Assembly: GCA_963678675.1 (NCBI GenBank)
Contig: OY783191.1
Span: forward strand, 39,844,602-39,908,601
Length of the DNA: 64,000 nucleotides
DNA from: Xiphydria camelus
Lineage: Eukaryota; Arthropoda; Insecta; Hymenoptera; Xiphydriidae
Reading direction: 5' to 3'
The position numbers were made by a program, and so were the translations under genes. The notes below the pieces were generated by a model. The model searched no databases. It was not told where the DNA came from and worked only from the letters and a program-made list of their open reading frames with translations. Below are positions 25,717 through 37,646 of the stretch, in pieces (the stretch's first letter is position 1; every line of letters starts with the position of its first letter).

Positions 25717-25876
25717 CTATTCCCGCCGACCGACGAGTACGAACTTCCGCGTTATCGTATCCCCGTCGACTTCGTCCTCCCGATATACCCATCCGCGTTC
25801 GTCCGTCAGTCGCACCGTTTCGAAGACGTCGCCCAGACTCATATCACTGATCTCCACGGCCGGCATACATGACGCA
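25717..25876 (-). CDS. Proposed terminal coding exon of the same gene
   Basis: A long pyrimidine tract (ctcgtccctctttctctc) and cacgtatacag precede this exon on the minus strand, making it one of the best acceptors in the window. The frame starts in phase 2, matching the end of the 52703-52823 exon (AG + T gives Ser), and runs 52 sense codons to a TAG at 25717-25719. The peptide is acidic and low in Ser/Arg (for example ISDMSLGDVFETVRLTDERG, then YREDEVDGDTITRKF and a VLVGRRE end), unlike the chance ORFs nearby. The intron from 52702 would be about 26.8 kb. No polyadenylation signal was found close downstream. It could be an alternative last exon, or the end of another gene. Confidence 0.55.
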
Positions 25877-28800
25877 CTGTATACGTGAAAGAGAGAAAGA
25901 GGGACGAGACGATCGGACACCGCATATGCGCGCGACAGAACATACGATATATATATACGTATATGTCGCGCCAGAGTGCGAGTAGCTCGGTATCCGCGTG
26001 CATACTGCTGCGAGCGCGCTGCCCTTTCCCGTCGCGCACCGCCCCCTCCCGCGACGGATCCCCCCCACCCCGATCTTTCCTCCCACCAACCAAGCCGCAC
26101 GGTTCGACCAACCATCTCCTGCCTCCCTCTCGCGTGGCCGACTGGTGCTGCGGAAGCTGCACCGTGCGCGATCAAGTGATGCGTGTACGCGAGTGCATCG
26201 CGTTGCGGTGTACGATTTGGCGACGCACCGTTGCACTTATCGTTAGTCAGCGCTGCGCTCTCTCGCGCTAACTTTTCAGGAGTCAGTCGGCAGAGCGGAT
26301 GCGCGTCGCGGAAGTTCGCGCGTTAACGATCCGCCCGGCGCGCGTCCGAGATGCGACGTTGAAATCCCACGACTCGGAGGATTTCTTCGGCTTCGTTTCC
26401 GGATTGCGGTGAGGAGCTATTTAGGTGTACGCGCGCGGAGAACGCTCCGAGTTATTCCGGTTTGTATAGGAGGAAGAGGAGGAGGAGGAACGTACGACCG
26501 GATGTAGGTACGTTTCGGAGGATAAATGTTGTTCTTTTCCTACTGGTGACGAAGGGGTGGGGAGGGAGGGAGGAGAGGGGGGCTGCCCCTCTCGAGCCAG
26601 GCAATCCTACCGTCTTATATACGCTGAACTCGGTAATAGTCTCGATAGTTGTGCGCCGGTCTAACGGATGTCGATCGGACTAACGGTTACGGGCTGGTCA
26701 CGCGCGGTCGCTACTACTTACGCTCCGCGTTTCCGTCTTCTCGTAAGCAGCTCACCCGCATTGATACAGGCGGTACTCCTACTGCACGGAACACGATACT
26801 GGGCGGAACGCGATAAAAATCTTACAGTTGGCTCATCTGAAACGAATCACTTTTGTCTTTTATATCCCAAGCCGCGATGGATAAAATCCGTTCTCCGTTC
26901 TGCAGTTCTAACTTTTGTTCTCTTTCGACAAAAATGGGGATCATATTGAAAAACTGTGGAGATTCTACTTTCGAACGCTGCGACGTCATTCCACGCGACG
27001 CTTTTAAAATTCGTATTACCGACTCGACGTTGAAACGATCGACGTTGAAGCGTCGCTCGAGAAGTCGCAATAGAGTATGCGGTTTCCTCGAGAAAAGTCC
27101 TCCTTCCCTTGCCCTCGGCTCGCTGCAATTTCCGCGAAAAGATATGACGGCAATTCGGAGGAGAACTGTGCGGGGTGAAAAAGCGGAGCGCAGCGGCGAA
27201 GGAAAAGTCTTTTCGTGCCGTGCGGCGGCTGGAACGAATTTATTCGTGATAAACGCGGCGCGGGCGTCACGTCCTAAGTGAATTAGTCCGGCGAAAACTC
27301 TTTCACCGTGCGGCGTGTAGGTATAGTCGGCGCGTATAGTGATACTCTCAGCGCGAGGGACGCCTTATATATCGAAGATTTCCAGCCGAACCGATCGGAG
27401 AACCGCCGTGTCTTTGCCTCAAGAATTATCGCTCTGTTAAACACTTGTCGCTAGGCACCAATCACGGTGCCGCGCGCGCACACAGGCGCGCACCTACGTA
27501 CACGTACACATCCAGAGACAGTCCCACGGCCGGTGGTAAAATCTATCGGCCGCGACTATTTCCTCCTTTCTCGCTATATATCTCGAGAACGAACCATCCC
27601 TTCCCTCTCCACCTCTCCCTCCGCGTTATCTTCGAACCTAATTTCCCAACAGTTCGGCGCGGGGCACCGGCTTGGGACGCGTAGAATTTCATCGTCGCGA
27701 AAAAGCTTAATCACACTCCGCATTAAAACTCCTTCCCATTGGAGCGCGAAGCGAGATACGGGAAAAAGTGCCGGCCTCGCGTCTTTTTCGAAGAGATGAG
27801 TTGCGCGGTACCGATGGATTGGATACCGCAGAGACGCGGCAGTCGGCACGATGGTATGGTAGTCTCTCCGTACCGTGGTAAATCTCGTAGTTGTAGGTAA
27901 ACACGCGTTGGGACAATACGGAGAACAATGGAGAGTTGGAGCTAGGCAGAGTCGTAGTCTAGGTTTATGTTGCAGAGTAAAGCAGAGAAATGCGCGGGGG
28001 GCGCGTACGCCCGAGGGTTCGCACATCCACGTGAAGGAGGGGAAGGGGGGCGTGTCGGTACGCGGCGGTCGTTGGGGTAGGACGATTTTGCGCGGTGGAT
28101 GAAACCCGTGTCGAGGAAAATCGAGAGAACTCGGAGCTAGAGTTGGCCCCTCGCGATATCGATGGACGGTTGAAGGCGGGGGTCAACTGGAAGACTCCGC
28201 TTCACGTCTCACTTTTTTTTCTCACGTACAGCGATCTCACAGGGGTTTGCGGTAACCGCGGAAAACCTCTACGCAACTCCTTCGATATTGGTTTGGAAAG
28301 TAAAAGAGAATCTGTCGGTTGACTGGCGAGCCTGCAGTTGCGGTTAATGAGAAAAAGCAATGATTTTCGACGTCACGCGATACTCGAAAGGTTTATCAGG
28401 ATACGCGAGGTGCTTGGAGTTGCCTTCGAGTATTAACTGAACTCGAGAGTTGTTCGTGGTATAAGACTAGGTATACAGAGAATTACCACAGTCGAACCTC
28501 GTTCGAATTCTTCGATGCTCGCCGACCTCCAGCTCGCGCGAAAAGCCACTCGATTCGGAAAAGGAGCGAATATAGGAGCTGGTGGAGGAGAAGTTCAACT
28601 TGGAAGTGTAATCCCCGGATCATCGTGGAAGGACTTACGATTAAATAGGATTGGGAGCTCCCGCCGCGCGTCGAATTTTCGGGACGCGAACCGAAAGTTA
28701 AGATCTTATAAGGTATGGGGACTCCGTCGTACGAGTGTACAAAGTTCCCATCATCGAACGATAGTTCAGGTCGAGTAGACAGGGCTCTCTCTCTCTTTCT

Positions 28801-29172
28801 CTCTCTATTTAGTTCAAGGAGTTTCCATTGTAAAGACAATTCCACTTGTCCCGCGTAATTGACAAGCACCGTCGACCAACTACTTGGCTACTTCGAGGAC
28901 GAAGCGAGACACGATGCAAGTTTAAAGATAAAGTTGACCCGAAATTCGAAGACCGACCTTTTTTTCATCTCACTTCGCCCTCGACACTGACCGACGACGC
29001 TTCGGATGATCATTGGACGAAAAATGGAGTAGACACGCGCGATATGCCGGATTATCTTGGCAAGAGGAGCTAAGCGGCTCGGCGGACCCACTCATATTTT
29101 ATTACACAAGCAAATTAATTCCGCGCACCGCGCCGCAGGAGCGGAACGCTTCCAAGATCTCTTTCTCCATCC

Positions 29173-29175
<3 letters not shown>

Positions 29176-29206
<31 letters not shown>
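29176..29206. repeat. (CT)n microsatellite, about 15 units
   Basis: Uninterrupted CT run, with further short CT runs to about 29260. Confidence 0.97.
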
Positions 29207-29209
<3 letters not shown>

Positions 29210-30439
29210 CCGTTTCTCATTCTCGTATTACATTCCCTCTTCTCTCTCTCTCTCGCCCCTTCCCATTCATCCTCGATCCAACGGAGCCTCGCTACATCTA
29301 CATTGTCACCACCTACACCATAGTCGAATGACGATCATTCACAGACCTCTACGCGCGCGCGGCTCCAGCACAGCTACGATATTGACTCGAAAGTTGGATC
29401 TCGTCCAAGGCCTTCCAAGATCCACGGAAAGAAGCAATTTTTGCTGGATTCGCCTTCGAGAATGAGATCCGCCCCTTTTTTCACCGAGGCGAAACGAGAA
29501 GACCGAGAGGTGCGCTACGTTGCTACTCGTCGTAATAACCGTGTACCGTGACCTCGTCGCGGGTGAATTTACATTTACGGCGGACGGAAGTACCGCGGAC
29601 AATGGACGACAATTATCGGGGCGACTATCGGCGAGATTCCCACTGCACGTCCCTCGCTCTCGATACGCGTTCCCTTCGCGCTTCGGTCGTAAAGTCTCGC
29701 GGGGTCCTCGGATTTCTCGCCTCCGGGACGATCGATCGCGCGTCCTGGCACGGATCGCCGCCCGCGAGAACAGCCGATTTAATTAGCGAGCCTCTCGGTC
29801 GCGAGGAGCGCGAATGTACGGATGATTAACATTCGTTTTCTCTCGTCGACGAGCGAGCAATTGCGGTCGAAGCGCGACGGAGAGAACGGCATTGTCGAGG
29901 CGCCCGATTGTATAATGAACGTCTCGCGAGCTGAAAAGCGACCGAATACGACTTTGGTCCAACCGTATACACATGTATATACGCGTGTCGGTGTGTGCGG
30001 GACGGAGTAGCGGTTTCGGGAAACGCAACTGCCGCGGAGAGCAAGAAGTGACATCGCTGCAACTTCGCCAGACACACTGCGAGAAACGGCAGACCGTTGT
30101 CTTCTACCCCGGAGATGGGAAGAAATTGCGGCTCTCTACATATATACTAGACGTCCGTTTGCTTCGAAAGAAGGACCTAAATATTTCTTAGAAGCGCGCT
30201 GCCGTTCGATTGTCTCGCTTTAAAGCGTCGCCTACCGCGCGTCTTCCCGGCGATTCGAAGCGCGGTAACGTCTCGGCGCGGATTACGTTCTCGTTCCATT
30301 TCCTCGTGGACCGGAGAACCACTTTAGCTGTACCCATAATACACCGGGATGCAACGTATAGGTGCGTTGTCTCGGAGGTAATAAATCTCTCTCTCTCTCT
30401 CGCTCTCTGTCTCTTTCGCGCGCGCGGCGATAGAGAGAA

Positions 30440-30604
30440 TATCGATACCTTACTTTGAAAACCTCGTAAGTGCAATTTTTGACCAAAAATGCCACATATA
30501 GCTTACTGCGTTAAGGTTGAAAATCTGAACACACAGTAAGTGACTATAAGTGGCATTTTTGTCAAAAATTGTACTTACGAGTGTTTCAAAGTAAGGTATC
30601 GATA
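30440..30604. mobile_element. MITE, TCGATACC family, copy 1 (165 bp)
   Basis: The ends are TATCGATACC and its complement. The left arm continues TTACTTTGAAAACCTCGTAA, then a TGCAATTTTTGACCAAAAAT segment, all mirrored in the right arm around a short central loop. The outermost TA on each side may be the target duplication. Confidence 0.9.
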
Positions 30605-31234
30605 CGCCTTTCGATGCGATACGTTCAAATGAAAATTCGCAGCAATTTTTGAAATATCGAGCGACATATTTGTAAATGAAAATGGCGTGTGCAATCGGAA
30701 TGTAAATACGCCGGAGAAAAAAAGAATCCACGCGCAAAGATCTTCACGATGACAACCCAAGAGGGGTGGGAGAAAGGATCGAATTCGTTTTCTCAAACGG
30801 GAAACCGATCACCCCGAAGCGGATTCAGAAATAATTCCCGGCTTCGTCCGCGAGCATTCACTACCCTCCGCGGCGGAAAAGCTCCGCGGCTCGCGTAAAA
30901 AGTGCGCCGAGTCGCGGTTGCCGCGAACAGCGCGGAATTTCATTTTCGAGCAAGAGATTTGTCTTCCGGCTGTCGTTGTCGCAGCCCCTCGGTACTCGTC
31001 GTAACTGACGTGTGTCCTTAATACATCGCCATCGCTATTATTCGGGCACAGTTTCGCTGTACAGACGAGGAGGCGAAACCCCGAACTCGGTTACATTACT
31101 CGTCTCGCTCGCGTTAGTTCAAGCCGGGTTTTATTGCGCGGCTCACCAGCCGCGCGCCCCCGCGCCTGTCTGCCCGCGCGGGAGCAGACAGACAGCCGCG
31201 TCTCGCCTGCGAGCCTAACAATTACTGTCCTTAA

Positions 31235-31512
31235 CCCTCCAGTACTAACACGAATTTTCTAACGCCAGGACTAACACCAGTCTGTGAGACCGAATTGACA
31301 AGGGGCTATTTTTATTCGTTTCTTTGAATTCACAGAGTAGTTTTATTTATAAAAAAACAATACAAGTACTGTCTTTAACAGACAGACAACTGGCCTGTAA
31401 CTAAATTAAATTAAGATAGCTAGGCGCGCGTCCCCATCGAAGCGCTACGAGCGATGAATCAACAAAATAAGTGGGGGGTCGGTCTAGGAGACGGCATGTT
31501 GGCACTGCAGGA
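31235..31512. mobile_element. TTAA-flanked piggyBac-like MITE (278 bp)
   Basis: TTAA at 31231-31234 and 31513-31516. The left end CCCTCCAGTACTAACACG and the right end, on its complement TCCTGCAGTGCCAACATG, match at 13 of 18 positions. The interior has no transposase. Confidence 0.68.
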
Positions 31513-31516
31513 TTAA

Positions 31517-31850
31517 GGTTGTACACCCGTGACTGGTCGCTTCGACATATTTTATTTAATTTGTATGGTAGATGGTTCAAAAAATTAACTACAAAATGAG
31601 CGAAACCCGACGACGATTGACCGTCTCAAACTTTAGTTATAAATTTTTGAAAATAATTAAATGTACATGTGTTTAGATGGGACTTCATCTATTTTAATTT
31701 TTTTTTTTTAATCGACGGCTCGACATTTTTCAATGAAATGAAACATATAGTGTAGAAAAAGTATCAATGAATACAGCAAAACAAAGACGAAAATAATTGA
31801 CCGTTTGGTTATCGAGGAATAATTAGTGAAAGTTCATTTATTTTGCTCAA
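31517..31850. other. AT-rich island right of the 31235 element
   Basis: About 330 bp of sharply lower GC than the flanks, with TTTAATTTGT and AAAATAATTGACCG-type motifs. Two similar phrases (GACGATTGACCGT and GAAAATAATTGACCGTTTGG) recur within it. It may be an old insertion; no termini were recognised. Confidence 0.4.
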
Positions 31851-34800
31851 TGGCCGGGACGACTGATTTGAGAGCGCCAAATTGGCAACAGGACGCAGAG
31901 CACAGCCTAAACGAGGTTAGGGAGCAGACGAAGAAGTTGAATAGAACCCGAGAGAGACAGACTGCGCGCGGCTGCCACGGTCGCCACCATACGGCGTTAC
32001 TTGTATGCGTACATATTCATGTACATTGTACTTTTAGGTACGCGTGGATAGAACGAGACTGTACCTCACCAAAATGTTTTGCTTCAACTCGGACCTTTTA
32101 CCGACTGACCTAAACTGAGCGTAACGCTAACCCGGAGCGTCCAAAATTTTTACGCGTATTGTCTCGGGTGTACAACCTTAATTCCCCAAAATTTCCTTCC
32201 CGGCTTCTCGCCAATGGCGGTGCTTGATGCTCCGAAAATTTCACGGTGAACCTCGTCATCGGTATGGGATCGAAAATTTGTTATAAAATTTCAAGATTTT
32301 CAAATATGCCGTAGGGAAGGAAAATGGGGAACGATGCGCGTACCATTCGATAGCACTTCCGGGGGAAATGGGTGAACTTGGAAACTTGGATCGACGCCAG
32401 TCACAATCTCTGCCCCGGAAGCGAGTGGAGGGAGGCGCTCGCGAATGAAAGACCCCGAGAATGTCGATCGCGCGCGTGGATGATAATTCGAGGGACTTTA
32501 CAGCGAGACGTTCGAACTTCGTTTACTCTCGTTTCGACGAGGGTGAGTCCAGATGGGCGCCCCCCAACGATCGCGGCTGTAATCCCGAGTCGTCGTCTAC
32601 ATCCGATCCGTCGAGTTTACACGCGAATGAGCGATTTGTACGAACGCGAGAATCCGCGAGGAGCGCTTACTCGCGTCAACTAAATACATCATACGCTTAA
32701 TTGAACAGAACGTTCATTTCGATCGAACGGAATCGCATACCCCTTCCCCGAGAACGGATTCCTCCGGATACGAATGTCTCGTAAAATTTATTCGTCCGAG
32801 TACATTTTTATCAGATGCGAATAAATCTCATCGTGCATTCGTGTATCCCGGTAAATTATTTTTTTCGGGCTTACGACGAACCCTCTCTCCTGGCGCCCTC
32901 GAAAAATGTCGAAAGAGAGAAGAAGGCAAATCCGGACGAGAGAGAGGAGAAGTCGCATCGACTGCAATATCAACCGCGATCACGGTCGCCTATATCCCCG
33001 CGCCTCGATCGACCGATCGCGAATAACCAACCTCGTTCCCTAGTCACGAAAGGCCGCGCGCGCGCTCTATAAGAAGTGGAATTCGTATATACCGCGCGCG
33101 CTAAGGGTGTTCCCGGGTCGATAACCGGGGTGGGTGCGGTCCTTCCTCACCCCCAACCTCTCCATCCTCACCCTCGCCTCGACATCAACCCCTCGTCCTC
33201 GCTCTCACCGACATCAACCGCCCCCCGTCCTCCCCGTCTCGGTCCTCGCCAACATCGGAGCGTCAACCCCCTCCCCGCCGGCCTCTCGGTTACAGCCCCA
33301 TACCTCCCGACAACCCTTTCGCCCCTCGGGGACGACCCGAGAGTGTCTCGAGAGAGATCACGGGGTTAAATGACGGAATCGAGATCTCGAAAAACATCTG
33401 CGAATTTAGCTCGCTGCTTTGCACTTAATTAGATCAAACGAGGTCGAATTGACGCGTGATACTGGATTCGCTGTTGGTACCGGAGGGCTTGTAATGTACT
33501 CGTTGATTCGCGAGCGCGCGCGATCTGACCGACGTTACGACCGACACGCGTTCCCAACTAATATCGCGATTTGAACCTGTACGGTGCATACGACCACTTT
33601 GAAAATCCAAAAGGCTCCGCGCACCGCTCCGCGAGAGTAGTTTCAAATTCGCGCCGATGCTCTCGCCCCGCGGCGGCTCTCGTTACACCGCGAGAAAATT
33701 CTAAATTAATTTCCAGTTAAACTCCCGCGTGGCGGGTGGAAGGGAGGCGATATCGCAAAGTTTCGGCCGATCCGACGTGGAGGCATTAAAATATTACCGG
33801 GGTCTCTCTCTCTCTCTCTCTCCCCCATCGCGGGGCGCTCTCTCTAGAGACGGAGTTAAGTGCACGTATACGGCCAAGTTCTTTGATACCGAAGTCCTAT
33901 CATTTCCCTGAGGACTCGTTGACGAATTTATTAGTTTTGAAGGCGTAAAGAATGGGGAATGAGAGCGAAGGAATAAACCCTCGATGGAGCGGTCGTTAGG
34001 TTCGAAAAATGACTGAGTTATTTCGCATTAAATCTTTCTCTTTCCTTTCGTGCTACATCTATTCGATCGTTTTTTGAGAGCGATAAATATTTCCTCGCCG
34101 CTTCGCTCAATGAATTGCTAATAGCCAACAAGTGAAAATGTTCCAACTACTCGCCGAGGACCACGAATTTAAATTACGCTCCGCGTCTAGTCGCAACACA
34201 ACGGGGGCAGCTCGGTTAGCCGGACTCGCGAAGTGGTCACACCCGCCGCAGGTCGGACGGACGCCTCGCGGCTGGTAGAGGCGCGCCACGAGGCAGTAGA
34301 AACTGCAATTTATAGTCAGGGAAGTAAGTAGCAACACCACTGCGTAGTCGGGCGGCTTTACCGCTCGCGTCTCTCCCGCGCTACTGCAACGCGTTTCTCC
34401 GTCGATACAGTCGAGAGCGCGCACGTTGGCGCACCGCTGCATTACCGATCCCATCCTGCCTCCTCTTTACCCGTACACCTGTCTCGCGAATCACCCTCTA
34501 CCGGAAGCTCGCTCGCCCTTTATCATGGATTTTTTATTTTACCCGCGAACGAGTCTTCGAAGAAAGCTCCGCTGCTGTTCGATTCTATTCGAAGATTCTC
34601 ACCGGGAAAAATGTCACATTTCGTACATCGAGCAGGTTCCTTCGGCTTCCTTCGTGACCTTCGAAACGATACGGGTCGTGAAAGTTAAATTAAAAACCCG
34701 TCCAATTATAACTTTTAATTCGGTTTCACCAGAAATACTCGTTCCATTGGATCGCGTTTACCAGTTACTCTAATAGCCGAACTATAGATAGAACTCCCAA

Positions 34801-36794
34801 CCGCGAATATAGGTACGTATCGAACTCGTCCCCGCTTCTAGGACGTTTCCCGCGTCACGGTAAAGAGATCGCGAGACGAACGCGGAGCGTGGAGCAATTA
34901 ACGTGAGTGTGCGGAGCAATCTTTGGCGGATCAAAGCGCGAGACTCGGTCTGGACGCAGTCGCGTTCGAAAAGCCCCGGATCTCGTTCCCTCGAATCCTT
35001 TCGAAACGAGGAAAGGAGTCGCGCGCGCAGCGAGTCCAACGGCGGGCTAGTAGCGATGCACGGTCCTGCCGACACGTACGCGGGATACCGCGGGTACGTG
35101 TCAGTTTTCACGATGCGAAGAGGCTGTTTCGAGGAAATAACCCCCGGATGCTCGGTGCTCCCTGGCTGTGAGAAATGTATCGTGACGTATGGTTTGGGAG
35201 GAGGCGAGGCGAAGGAGCAGGCGAGATGCGCTGTAGGTTACGACGTGCTGGAAAATGTCCAGACTCTCTAAATCGAGTATCGTCGCCTAGGCGGAAATGT
35301 ACGACGAGTGCAGAAACGTTCGTCGCGCGGTTCCGCCCTCCGCTTGAAATTCTCTTCCGCGCGGGAGAGAGAGAAGAAGAAGAAGAAGAAGCGTTTAATG
35401 TGCTCTAGGGCACAGTGCCCTCTAAGAGCTCACAAAGATAGATACAGAGTAAAAAAACATGGTGACTTGAAGGTAACGAGTAAGTAAGTTAACAAAAAAG
35501 TAAGACAGAAAATCTAAGTGAACACGAGTAAACCAAAGTATGTAAAAGTACCTAATAGAATAATGATAAACCTAAACAAAAATTCGTAAAATATGAATGC
35601 GAGGAATATATTAACAGCAATAATAAAACAATAATGAGATTATGTAACGAGCGATAAAATAATTTAGACCTGGAACTGTGTAAAAGAGAGAGAGAGAGAG
35701 AGAAGTAGACGCGTAAATGGAGCATCGGGGGTCAAGCAAATGAGGGATGGATGTAATTCCGGCTCGACGTAACTTCGCTTTTAGCGATACAGTACTGACT
35801 GCGTTATTAAAATAATTAACACCAACTCTGTGTAATAATATTACAAAGCACACACACAGAGCGAGGAGAAGTACAAAGGACGAGTTGACCTTTGCCTGCC
35901 ATGGCAACGATTACCAAGAGCCATCGAAAGCGTCCCGTTCCACCCCACTTTTCCCTACCGACTGCCACTACCGATACAGTATTGACTCGGTGTCGTTATG
36001 CAGTCGAGAAAATTCCGGCGATAATACGAGCCGATGAGTTCAACCGCGGGTTGTACTCGATAACGATTCGCTCCACTGGCGCTCGCGTACGAACCGCAGT
36101 TTTCCGCGTACTTGTAATTTCCCGCGTACTCGCCAACGCGAGGAACATCCCCCGTAGGATCTATCGCGTGCGCGCTTTTTCCTCCCCGTTCCTTCCATCA
36201 GCAGATGTAACGGCGTATACGCGGTGCGCGTCTCTCCTTCCTCCTGCTCGAGGGCGAAAAAAATGAGTAAAATTTGCCTTTCAAGTGTCTCGATTTCTTA
36301 CGACCACGGGAGGACGGAGGGGTGGGGGGTTACGATCATCCGCGAGGAATCGCGACAATCTCACACTAGCGCGCGCTAGTCGTCACGCCTGCATCCCGCG
36401 ACGGCGACGGCAAGTGCCGGGAAAGTTACCGACTCGATTCCGCGGCGAACCTCCGCATCCCGTTACAATTTGAATTATTCAACGGTAAGACTCTGGAGCG
36501 TGGCGCGGCCGGGCTGCTGCTGGAAGCCCTCGTACGTTTACGTACGCGTAGATACGCGAACAGCGATCCTCTTTCGCGGAAGCTGCAGCGACTCTTGGCT
36601 GGTACGTGCGACGAGTACAGCTGTCAGCCGGTGAGAGGATTTCTCGAATGGTGGAATTACGCTGGAGATTTACTTTACGCGTTAGCATTTCATCGCGCGT
36701 GTTTCCGTTAGAGTTCGCAATTCGAGTGCAAGAGAGTTACACGGTGAAATTTCGATTACTCGTACACTCGATTAAAATAAATATGATACATTTA

Positions 36795-37059
36795 AATGAG
36801 TCGTTTGGTTTCAAAATCGGCCACCTCCGTATTTGATAAAATCGGCCATCTCCATTTAAAAAATTATAATGCAGCAAAATCTTCCAAGAATTTTTTGTAT
36901 ATACATATGGATTATAGTTGTTCCGAAGCAATATACTTATAGGCATATGTACCAAGAATCGCATTAATTAATGCTTGCATTTCTATGGTACATATTTTTT
37001 GAAGTCCTGACAAATTTGCTTACTTGGAGTTGGCCGACTTTGAAACCAAGCGACTCATT
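36795..37059. mobile_element. Inverted-repeat MITE-like element (about 265 bp)
   Basis: The left end AATGAGTCGTTTGGTTTCAA, followed by AATCGGCCACCTCC, is mirrored at the right end with a few mismatches. The core is AT-rich. Its right arm shares GGAGTTGGCC-ACTTT with the element at 41145. Confidence 0.85.
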
Positions 37060-37618
37060 AATGATATTATCCTCACTCAATTAAAATTGGTTCGACTAAA
37101 TGTTTCGCCTCGATGGAAACAACGAAAGGATCGCGCGCCACTCGTTACTCGCACTCCGATAAAGCTCGTAATACCCATGGTCGATCGAACGGCACGAGAA
37201 ATGACGGCAAAACGCGCGGCGCACGACACTCATAATTATTTCAAGACACGCAGTCCCTCTGGCTCCCTCTACATTCTCCCTTGCGCGTATCCCACCAGCC
37301 TGTCGGTCCCTCCTCCTAAACCTGCTGAATGTTTAACCACGTAAAAAGACAACGCCAGTCGAATGTCATACGGTCGTTGTTTCCCCTAAATGCTCCCTCG
37401 GTCCCGACCATCCACGCGACCCCCCGGACCCGTAGAATTCTTTATCACCCTCGTCGATTCGAACGCATCCCAAGGTCAAGATGAAAAGCCGGGGACCGCG
37501 AGCTCCCCCTTTCTCCGTTTCCCCTCCGTCCGAAGAATCGCTCGGCATGCGACTCGACGTCTTTCGGATTGACGAATTTATATTAAGCGAAAACTTTGAA
37601 TTTATGTAAGACGAGTTT

Positions 37619-37646
37619 GACGACGACGACGACGACGACGACGACG
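37619..37646. repeat. (GAC)9 trinucleotide repeat
   Basis: Perfect GAC run; it reads as poly-Val, poly-Arg or poly-Ser on the complement in chance ORFs. Confidence 0.96.

Noticed and set aside
26281..26400. Plus-strand open segment between a strong acceptor-like ag and gtgagg
   Set aside because: Arg-rich translation; the AGTCAGTC could equally be an insect initiator. No evidence for either.
34107..34454. 115-codon minus-strand ORF with a hydrophobic stretch
   Set aside because: A single hydrophobic segment in a T-rich area; no start context, splice sites or homology recognised.
34598..34662. Minus-strand exon-like segment with a CTKC motif ending at gtgagaatc
   Set aside because: Acceptor weak, all three phases partly open, and no partner exon; too short to judge.
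35611..35907. Minus-strand ORF starting like a signal peptide
   Set aside because: The hydrophobic lead derives from an AT-rich, GA-microsatellite region; the second half is low complexity.
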